From positions 1 through 10,361 of the forward strand of contig CAMLEX010000115.1 in assembly GCA_946479055.1 (NCBI GenBank): a DNA stretch of 10,361 bases, written 5' to 3'. The translations under genes and the position numbers were made by a program. The notes beneath the pieces are model-generated. The model was not told the DNA's origin. It worked only from the letters and a program-made list of their open reading frames with translations, and searched no databases. Origin of the DNA: an uncultured Bacteroidota bacterium (GTDB taxonomy: Bacteria; Bacteroidota; Bacteroidia; Chitinophagales; Chitinophagaceae). The first letter of the stretch is position 1, and every line of letters starts with the position of its first letter. Of the stretch, positions 5,542-10,361 are shown in pieces.

Positions 5542-6923
5542 AAAGATAAATAAGGTATAGTAAAATTAAATGTGGTTCCTTTTCCTAATGTTGATTCGAT
5601 CCAGATTTCCCCCTGATGAAGTGCGACAATTTTTTTGCAATTGGCAAGCCCAATTCCGTTTCCCTGGTATTCATTACTGACGTGCAGGCGTTGAAAAATA
5701 TCAAATATTCTCTCAAAATGAGTAGGTTCGATTCCAATTCCATTATCACTTACCGAGAATTGCCATTTTTCATTTAGTTTCTTAGAGCTTATTTGAATTT
5801 GAGGCCGGGTATCTTTTTTTTGAAATTTGATTGCATTCGTAATAAGATTTTGGAACAGTTGGCCAATTTCTATTTCATATATGTTCAACTCAGGCATTTC
5901 CCCCACATCAATGGTTGTATTTGAATCTTTTATCAACATTTGAATATCTGCAATCATATTAGTAATTAATTTCTTGCAATCAACATGAGCCAGCTTTTTA
6001 TTACGCCCCAAACGTGAAAAGTCTAAAAGTGCATGCACCAGTATACTCATTCTTTTTGTGGCGTTATTTATAGAATGAATATAGTTGCGTGCATCATCAT
6101 CTAATCGTTCCAAATAATCTTCTTCGAAGACCTTCATATAATTGGAAATTGTACGTAGCGGTTCCTGAAGATCATGTGATGCTATATAAGTGAGTTGCTC
6201 AAGTTCTTTGTTAGCAATGGTTAACTCTGCAGCCCGTTTTTCTTTTTCTTCGTTTTGAAAGACAAGTTCATTGTTGGCAATGATTAACTCTGTAGCCCGT
6301 TTTTCTTTCTCCTTGTTTTGAAAGACAAGTTCTTTGATTGCAACGATTAATTCTGCAGCCCGTTTTTCTTTCTCCTCGTTTTGAAAGGCAAGTTCATTAT
6401 TAGCGTGAATAAGCTCCGCTTCGGATTTTTTGTGGGAAGTAATATCACGGGCAATTTTAGAAATACCTATAATTTTTCCTGCCCGATCTTTCAGTGGGGA
6501 TACAGTAAGGGAAACATAAAATTGTTCGCCGCTTTTTTTAATTCGTACTGTTTCGTAATGATCAATAATTTCGTTTTCGCTAATTCTCTCAAGAATCTCT
6601 TTTTCCGTGCTAATATGTTCCGGTGGAATTATCAAAGAAATATGTTTACCTACAGCTTGTTTTGCAGTATATCCAAACATTTTTTCACTACCCTTGTTCC
6701 AACTTTTTATAATCCCATCCAGGGATTTGCTGATAATTGCATCATCAGAGGATTCCACAATGGCGGCCAGGTGCGCAATATACTCATCATCTTTTTTGTC
6801 TTCTGTAATATCCGCAATAGTGGAAATGATTAACGGTGCCGCCCGTTTTTCTTTCTCTTCATTTTGAAAGACAAGTTCCTTATTAGCAATGATCAGATCA
6901 TTTTCTTTTTTTATTTTATCCAT
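5538..6923 (-). CDS. Soluble PAS-domain sensor histidine kinase with tandem coiled-coil repeats
   Basis: The 461-residue protein has no membrane segment and should act in the cytoplasm. In order: one coiled-coil unit (10-30); a PAS domain (about 48-168; [20 protein letters not shown], then [13 protein letters not shown] and a PAC-like [20 protein letters not shown]); three further 21-residue coiled-coil units (171-233); HisKA with phosphoacceptor His250 in [14 protein letters not shown]; and HATPase_c with N box [10 protein letters not shown] (358-367), G1 SDNGIGIEP (392-400), and G2 GNGIGL (421-426), ending [12 protein letters not shown]. It autophosphorylates on His250 and passes phosphate to a response regulator, very likely the gene overlapped by ATGA. 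The signal sensed by the PAS domain cannot be told from sequence. The HisKA type resembles kinases of the cyanobacterial phytochrome group. Confidence 0.95.
   Translation of the reverse strand: MDKIKKENDLIIANKELVFQNEEKEKRAAPLIISTIADITEDKKDDEYIAHLAAIVESSDDAIISKSLDGIIKSWNKGSEKMFGYTAKQAVGKHISLIIPPEHISTEKEILERISENEIIDHYETVRIKKSGEQFYVSLTVSPLKDRAGKIIGISKIARDITSHKKSEAELIHANNELAFQNEEKEKRAAELIVAIKELVFQNKEKEKRATELIIANNELVFQNEEKEKRAAELTIANKELEQLTYIASHDLQEPLRTISNYMKVFEEDYLERLDDDARNYIHSINNATKRMSILVHALLDFSRLGRNKKLAHVDCKKLITNMIADIQMLIKDSNTTIDVGEMPELNIYEIEIGQLFQNLITNAIKFQKKDTRPQIQISSKKLNEKWQFSVSDNGIGIEPTHFERIFDIFQRLHVSNEYQGNGIGLANCKKIVALHQGEIWIESTLGKGTTFNFTIPYLSL
6225..6413 (-). repeat. 63-bp tandem repeat encoding a coiled-coil linker in the kinase
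   Basis: Three consecutive 63-bp units encode residues 171-191, 192-212 and 213-233, each close to [21 protein letters not shown] fourth partial unit runs into the HisKA domain, and a detached unit lies at 6834-6896 (residues 10-30), before the PAS domain. Twenty-one residues equal three heptads, so changes in copy number would preserve coiled-coil register. DNA identity between units is high, which points to recent duplication or gene conversion. Confidence 0.9.
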
Positions 6924-7104
6924 AATTCTGTTTTGAAAGAATGATTTTGTTTAAATCGGGGACGTTGTTATCCTACATCTGAGGGGGACGGGAAATAAAG
7001 AAAACGATTTGTAATTGTCTTGTAATTATTGCGGATATTGAACCTTAAGGTAGTCGATTGATTTAAGATAGCAAAATCTACTTCGCCGCCGAGTTATCTA
7101 TGGC

Positions 7105-7206
7105 CTGCTTCCCCGCCGAGTGGTTCACTTTTTTCTCAGGCGATGTCTCGGCCAGCAGAATTTAAGAATAAAGAAAAACGGCCGGACTTCCCGTGCTATG
7201 GAAATA
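7105..7206. repeat. Unrecognised 102-bp dispersed repeat, copy 1
   Basis: This copy aligns with 7931-8036 along its whole length with about nine mismatches and one 4-base gap (roughly 90% identity). The best-kept core is CAGGCGATGTCTCGGCCAGC followed by AGAATTTAAGAATAAAG. It lies in the spacer between the kinase gene and the VanZ-like gene. I do not recognise the family, and no open frame is conserved in it. Confidence 0.85.
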
Positions 7207-7300
7207 GCATAGTGCCAAATCCTATCTGATCATTCAATATTTCACAGGTAAATACGTTTTAATAAAATCTATTTTGCTCTTTTTTAAATTATCTACCTGC

Positions 7301-7729
7301 ATGAATAAATTTGGTCTCACCGCCTGGCAAAAGGTTCTTGTTGTATTTATATGTTTTGCATTTGCTGTTTATGGATTTATGATAAAGCTCCCATCGGGGT
7401 TTAGGCACATTGATAAGGAATTGCATGCCTTGTTCTACTTTTTGGCGGCTGCTCTTTTAAATATCTTATTTGCAAGCACAAAAATTGTAAGGCATGCGAT
7501 AATATTCATTACGCTTTATTTGTTTGGGGCGGCAATAGAGTATATGCAAGAGTACTCCAACAGGTTTTTCCGCAGGCGCATACATGGCCGCTTCGATCCC
7601 GAGGATATCCAGTGGAATCTAAAAGGCTTAATAGCTTTCTCTATGCTCTGGCTTTTATTTACTCTTGTTATATTGGTTTACAAGAAAGCCACATTGAAAC
7701 AGGATGAATATAAATCAAAAGCGTCATGA
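7301..7729 (+). CDS. VanZ-like family membrane protein
   Basis: The 142-residue protein has about four membrane helices (roughly 8-28, 42-58, 64-82 and 109-128). It carries the motif pattern of the VanZ-like family: Asp38 and His42 (HIDKELHALFYF) opening helix 2, Glu80 and Gln83 (GAAIEYMQ) closing helix 3, then Arg91-Arg92, Asp102 and Asn106 (RFDPEDIQWNLKG) before helix 4. VanZ itself gives low-level teicoplanin resistance, but most family members are unlinked to resistance and of unknown role; nothing here suggests a resistance cluster. ATG 7301 is preferred over the in-frame TTG at 7274 because it gives a normal N-terminus before helix 1. The gene stands alone, with copies of the 100-bp repeat on both sides. 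A possible -7 box TACGTTTT lies at 7253-7260. Confidence 0.85.
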   Translation: MNKFGLTAWQKVLVVFICFAFAVYGFMIKLPSGFRHIDKELHALFYFLAAALLNILFASTKIVRHAIIFITLYLFGAAIEYMQEYSNRFFRRRIHGRFDPEDIQWNLKGLIAFSMLWLLFTLVILVYKKATLKQDEYKSKAS

Positions 7730-7785
7730 CAAGGACAAGGCGAAGTAAGTAATGACTTAAAGAAAACAAAAATCATAACCAATAC

Positions 7786-7814
7786 AGATTGCGTCGGGAT
7801 GCCAACCGCAATCT
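7786..7814. other. Inverted repeat after the VanZ-like gene
   Basis: AGATTGCG (7786-7793) and CGCAATCT (7807-7814) form a perfect 8-bp stem with a 13-base loop, 57 bases after the VanZ stop codon. Only three T follow, so it is a weak terminator candidate. Confidence 0.5.
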
Positions 7815-7896
7815 TTACACTTCAACTATCGAAAGGCATCCCTTACAATGACGAGATGTCTCCGCCCTTGCAGGTGTTCAGTGAAAAGAACCCGGC

Positions 7897-7924
7897 GTGG
7901 CCGGTGTTTTCTTCCACCGGCCAC
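7897..7924. other. Strong hairpin next to repeat copy 2
   Basis: GTGGCCGGTG (7897-7906) and CACCGGCCAC (7915-7924) form a perfect 10-bp GC-rich stem with the 8-base loop TTTTCTTC. No T run follows on either strand, so it is not a standard terminator. It ends six bases before repeat copy 2 and may belong to that element. Confidence 0.75.
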
Positions 7925-7930
7925 ATGAAC

Positions 7931-8036
7931 CTGCTTCCACGCCGAGTGGTCCACGTTTTTATCAGGCGATGTCTTGGCCAGCAGAATTTAAGAATAAAGG
8001 AAATCTAACGGCCGGACTCGCCGAGCTATGGAAATA
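7931..8036. repeat. Unrecognised dispersed repeat, copy 2 (106 bp)
   Basis: Same orientation as copy 1 and about 90% identical, with four extra bases (TCTA) near 8004. It shares the core CAGGCGATGTCTTGGCCAGC and the distal segment CGGCCGGACT with GCTATGGAAATA. It lies between the VanZ-like gene and the AraC-type regulator. The open frames that cross it (7799-8008, 7897-8085) are not conserved in copy 1. Confidence 0.85.
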
Positions 8037-8249
8037 TCTAATTGACCCGACGAAGCCCACACTATCCGTAATGTTCAATATATAAAAGAATGTTCAATCG
8101 CTCCCCTTTGTGACGGGACAAGTTGTCCTGACATCTGCGGCTCAAGACCAGCTCTGCCAGATTGATGTTTTTATAATGGAGACAACAAACTAACGGCAAA
8201 AGGGGATGTTTCTCTATATAATTTTCAAGCAACCAAGACTTACTTATTA
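8037..8249. other. Remainder of the 640-bp spacer before the AraC-type gene
   Basis: No gene is seen here. It holds a 13-bp palindrome, GGACAAGTTGTCC (8116-8128), which could be an operator, and a loose long-range inverted pair, TCCCCTTTG (8102-8110) with CAAAAGGGGA (8197-8206), enclosing it. The latter hints at a structured or element-like segment of about 105 bp, but no second copy is present in the window. Confidence 0.35.
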
Positions 8250-8281
8250 TTTGACGTGATGCACAGGATTTGTTACTTTTA
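8250..8281 (+). promoter_or_regulatory. Candidate Bacteroidota-type promoter of the AraC-type gene
   Basis: TTTG (8250-8253) and TACTTTTA (8274-8281) are 20 bases apart, matching the TTTG-N19/20-TAnnTTTG consensus with one mismatch. Transcription would begin about 80 bases before the GTG start codon. Confidence 0.5.
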
Positions 8282-8287
8282 TTTCGA

Positions 8288-8315
8288 CAGCTGTGAATAA
8301 TTTTTTCACAGGCTG
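8288..8315. promoter_or_regulatory. Inverted repeat in the leader of the AraC-type gene
   Basis: CAGCTGTGAA (8288-8297) pairs with TTCACAGGCTG (8305-8315) with one bulged G and a 7-base loop. It lies just after the candidate promoter and could be an operator, for example for self-regulation, or an mRNA hairpin. No T run follows. Confidence 0.5.
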
Positions 8316-8368
8316 GAGTTAGCCGTCACTGTACTATGGATACTCCGGCATTAAGAAATCAGTCTTAA

Positions 8369-9142
8369 GTGAAAGTAAAAAATCTTAAACCAAGCGACAA
8401 GATTGCCGAATATGTGGAAAGAATCCTGGTAATAGATAATTATCAAATTACTACTCCGTTTTCTCTGCCATTATTTGCCAATGGCTCACCAACTTTGGTT
8501 TTCAAATCGACAAAAGGGACAATCGGGAATAGTGCTACTACTCATCTTACACTTTTCGGACAAACCATTCTTCCGGAAGCATTGACTTTTACTGAAGACT
8601 TTACTTTAATCGCCTACTTTTTTAAGCCTTATTCATTACTTTCCATTTTTGGGGTAACAGCCCGGGAATTGACTGACAGGCCCGTTGATCTGAATTTGTT
8701 AGCACCCAAAAAAACAGGCGGACTCCAGGAACAATTACTGAATGCTCACACAACAGAAGATATGATTTGTTTACTGGATAATTATATTTCCAATTTAATA
8801 TCCAATGCTAAAAATAACTGTCCCATCATTAAATATGCCAGCACCAAAATTGCACAGCATCCTTCAAAAGAAGTTTTGATTTGGGTTCAAAAGGAATTGC
8901 ATATTACCGAAAGAACATTTCAAAGGATGTTTGAAAAAAATATTGGTATTGCCCCAAATCTTTATAGACGTATTTGTCAGTTTAATTCAGCATTTCAACA
9001 ATTAAACAATAGAAATCATTACAAATTATCAGATATAGCTTTTGAAAATGGCTATGCAGACCAAAGCCATTACATTCGTGCATTCAAAGAATTTACTAAT
9101 CTTACACCTAAAGATTACCTCAATTTTGGTTCACGGCCATAA
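8369..9142 (+). CDS. AraC-family transcriptional regulator
   Basis: The 257-residue protein has an N-terminal domain (about 1-140) of the type seen in Bacteroidota AraC regulators with a DUF6597-like sensor region, and a C-terminal AraC DNA-binding domain with two helix-turn-helix units. Unit 1 lies at about 168-205 (VQKELHITERTFQRMFEKNI) and unit 2 at about 218-250 (LSDIAFENGYADQSHYIRAF followed by KEFTNLTPKDYL), which is the classic family signature. The start is GTG 8369: an in-frame TAA lies immediately upstream (8366-8368) and the next Met is residue 132, so no other start would keep the sensor domain. The ligand is unknown. It is 84 bp upstream of the VOC-family gene on the same strand, a possible target. 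Confidence 0.93.
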   Translation: MKVKNLKPSDKIAEYVERILVIDNYQITTPFSLPLFANGSPTLVFKSTKGTIGNSATTHLTLFGQTILPEALTFTEDFTLIAYFFKPYSLLSIFGVTARELTDRPVDLNLLAPKKTGGLQEQLLNAHTTEDMICLLDNYISNLISNAKNNCPIIKYASTKIAQHPSKEVLIWVQKELHITERTFQRMFEKNIGIAPNLYRRICQFNSAFQQLNNRNHYKLSDIAFENGYADQSHYIRAFKEFTNLTPKDYLNFGSRP

Positions 9143-9188
9143 AGCAAATAATGTCGGGTTTGTTCTATTTTGACTTCGCTACACTGGA

Positions 9189-9196
9189 TATTTTTG
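9189..9196 (+). promoter_or_regulatory. -7 promoter box for the VOC-family gene
   Basis: TATTTTTG matches the TAnnTTTG consensus exactly and lies 29 bases before ATG 9226. A TTTG occurs at 9169-9172, with a short 16-base spacing. The box falls inside the upstream part of the longer open frame from 9151, which supports 9226 as the real start. Confidence 0.45.
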
Positions 9197-9225
9197 CCAT
9201 ACATTATTCATTTAAAAAATACAAA

Positions 9226-9648
9226 ATGGTAAAGCAAATGTATCCTTGCTTATGGTTTGATGGACAAGCCAAAGCAGCAGCAACGTATTACTGCTCTATT
9301 TTTAAAAACTCAAAGATTACTGCAGAAAACCCAATTGTCGTAAACTTTGAGTTGAATGGAAATAAGTTCATGGGTTTAAACGGTGGACCCAAATACAAAT
9401 TTACCCCTGCCACCTCTTTCGTAATAGAATGCGAAACACAAGATGACATCGATTATTATTGGGAAAAGTTGGGCGAAGGTGGCAGGTATGACCAATGTGG
9501 CTGGCTCGATGACAAATTTGGTGTTTCATGGCAGGTTGTCCCCGCTGTTTTGCATCAACTAATGGCTGACCCCATCAAAGCACCCCGGGTAATTGAAGCT
9601 TTTATGAAGATGTCAAAATTTGACATTAAAACGTTATTAGACGCATAA
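9226..9648 (+). CDS. VOC-superfamily protein (PhnB / 3-demethylubiquinone methyltransferase-like fold)
   Basis: The 140-residue product opens with MVKQMYPCLWFDGQAKAAAT, the usual start of this family, followed by YYCSIFKNSKI, FELNGNKFMGLNGGP, SFVIECETQDDIDYYWEKL, QCGWLDDKFGVSWQVVP and a helical end. These are the paired beta-alpha-beta units of the glyoxalase/bleomycin-resistance (VOC) fold in its PhnB-like branch. The enzymatic role of most such proteins is unknown despite the old name. ATG 9226 is preferred to ATG 9151 because the extra 25 residues of the longer version (SGLFYFDFATLDIFAIHY and on) do not resemble the family and overlap a -7 promoter box. It lies 84 bp after the AraC-type gene and could be co-transcribed with it or use its own promoter. 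Confidence 0.9.
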   Translation: MVKQMYPCLWFDGQAKAAATYYCSIFKNSKITAENPIVVNFELNGNKFMGLNGGPKYKFTPATSFVIECETQDDIDYYWEKLGEGGRYDQCGWLDDKFGVSWQVVPAVLHQLMADPIKAPRVIEAFMKMSKFDIKTLLDA

Positions 9649-9710
9649 AAAATGGATGAATTGACTGCTAACAAGGGTCTGGAATATTGGGTCAAAGTGG
9701 TGAATTCACT

Positions 9711-9769
9711 CACTTCCCCCGCTGGGTGTTCCTCTTTCTTTCCAGGCGATGTCCCGGCTAGCAGAATTT
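9711..9769. repeat. Dispersed repeat, copy 3 (partial)
   Basis: CACTTCCCCCGCTGGGTGTT, then CCAGGCGATGTCCCGGCTAG and CAGAATTTT align with the first 60 bases of copies 1 and 2 in the same orientation. The distal half (AAGAATAAAG and CGGCCGGACT) is missing. It lies 62 bases after the VOC-family gene. Confidence 0.7.
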
Positions 9770-10093
9770 TTCGTTCTTCCGGGGTCTCATCTAATTACCG
9801 CAAATAAACAGCTGTCCCGTCCGGGTGGCCAATGCCAACCCCGGCGAATAAGAAATCTTCTTACATTTATTTCATGGCTATAAGATGGGAACATGATGAT
9901 AGCCGCACCATGTATTACTGCACTTTGACGTCGTGAGATGAAGAAGAGAATGAAAAAAGAACACTAAGAATGTAGCGGTTGAATTTTTATACTGAGCCCG
10001 GGTACTGTAAGTGAAATAAAACGCTGGCCGCCGCCAATAAAAGCATAGTGTCGGGGTTCACACGTCGTGAATGCAATGTGATCCTTTCGAGTG
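9770..10093. other. Non-coding spacer with two inverted repeats
   Basis: No gene is supported. CCGGGTGGC (9821-9829) can pair with GCCAACCCCGG (9834-9844), with two bulged bases and a 4-base loop. TAAGAA-ATC-TTCTTA (9849-9863) is a perfect 6-bp inverted repeat directly after it. A minus-strand open frame at 9964-10152 overlaps the DUF3303-type gene and has no recognisable features. Confidence 0.45.
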
Positions 10094-10361
10094 TTACTTG
10101 CCTTTGAGCCCATCACGAAAGGCAATCGCCTCGAGCTCCACCCGGACAGCATCCATGACGGGAACTACAGGGCGTGCCTCAAATACAAAAGCAGGGAGCA
10201 TCGAGCAGAACTTGTGAACCGCTAATGGATCTTCGCAGTCCAACAGCATATAACCACCCCAGTCACCCACTCGTATAACGAACATCTCGATCTTGAAATT
10301 ATCGGGCGCCTTCCATTGAGTGAAAACCTCCAGTATCCGCTTCTGGGCATTCTCGTACTCC
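10094..10361 (-). CDS. DUF3303-type protein, 5' end beyond the window
   Basis: Reading inward from the window edge, the frame is open from 10360 and ends at a TAA at 10094-10096, giving 88 C-terminal residues. The visible start EYENAQKRILEVFTQWKAPD and the later GDWGGYMLLDCEDP, FEARPVVPVMDAVRVELEAI and FRDG match the pattern of the small DUF3303 family (alpha-beta, ferredoxin-like, about 90-105 residues), so only about the first strand is missing. An internal Met codon at 10283-10285 would give a 63-residue protein lacking the EVFTQW helix and is unlikely to be the start. Function is unknown. Its codon use is visibly more GC-rich than that of the AraC/VOC genes. Confidence 0.8.
   Translation of the reverse strand, partial: EYENAQKRILEVFTQWKAPDNFKIEMFVIRVGDWGGYMLLDCEDPLAVHKFCSMLPAFVFEARPVVPVMDAVRVELEAIAFRDGLKGK

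Noticed and set aside
7301..7729. Glycopeptide resistance locus suggested by the VanZ-like protein
   Set aside because: No vanA/H/X/Y/S/R-type genes are nearby, and VanZ-like membrane proteins are common in bacteria without any tie to resistance.
7799..8085. Two short overlapping open frames (7799-8008 and 7897-8085)
   Set aside because: They run through a perfect hairpin and repeat copy 2; the frames are not kept in repeat copy 1, which differs by a 4-base gap.
9151..9225. Upstream ATG giving a 165-residue VOC-family protein
   Set aside because: The added 25 residues do not fit the family start, and they overlap an exact TATTTTTG promoter box; ATG 9226 fits both.
7105..9769. Integron cassette array with attC-like sites between the VanZ and AraC/VOC modules
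   Set aside because: The repeats are not clearly palindromic, lack paired RYYYAAC/GTTRRRY core sites, and no integrase is in view. TCTAACGG in copy 2 and GCTAACAAGG near copy 3 were tempting but are absent from copy 1.
9964..10152. Minus-strand open frame of 62 residues near the window end
   Set aside because: It overlaps the well-supported DUF3303-type frame on the same strand and shows no motif of its own.

Overview
The window looks like chromosomal DNA from a Bacteroidota bacterium, most likely near the family Chitinophagaceae. The reasons are the protein families present (a Tyr/Gly-rich DUF6515-type exported protein, a GRDP-like membrane protein with a Cys/Gly tail, PAS histidine kinase with a CheY partner), several TAnnTTTG -7 promoter motifs, the lack of clear Shine-Dalgarno sites, and dense short repeats in the moderately AT-rich spacers. 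The taxon is inferred from gene content; no rRNA marker is present.

Layout. 1-30 is the tail of a dispersed palindromic repeat. 126-839 is an exported DUF6515-type protein, closed by a strong terminator at 932-959. 960-1310 has no convincing gene. 1311-1733 is an orphan single-domain response regulator. 1734-2174 is almost entirely repeats (four copies or partial copies of a palindromic element plus a CGCAAAG-type motif) and runs to the start codon of hutU. 2175-4028 is urocanate hydratase, with two in-frame heptanucleotide repeat tracts inside an otherwise complete enzyme. 4193-4959 is a GRDP-like membrane protein gene that appears to carry three frameshifts. 5134-6923 (minus strand) is a PAS histidine kinase / response regulator operon with a 4-base ATGA overlap. 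7301-7729 is a VanZ-like membrane protein. 8369-9142 and 9226-9648 are an AraC-type regulator and a VOC/PhnB-like protein. 10094-10361 (minus) is the C-terminal part of a DUF3303-type protein cut by the window edge. An unrecognised repeat of about 100 bp occurs at 7105, 7931 and (partial) 9711, bracketing the VanZ gene and the AraC/VOC pair.

How the genes work together. Only the kinase/regulator pair is a clear functional unit: it is translationally coupled and probably forms a soluble two-component phosphorelay. The AraC regulator and the VOC protein may be a local regulator/target pair, but the VOC gene has its own candidate promoter. hutU stands alone, with no hutH, hutI or hutG in view. 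No defence system, prophage, CRISPR array, RNA gene or complete transposon is visible. The most notable signal is the behaviour of short repeats: a palindromic family fills the hutU leader, two 7-bp-period repeat families sit in frame inside hutU, and a third, longer repeat family marks out the 7.1-9.8 kb accessory region.
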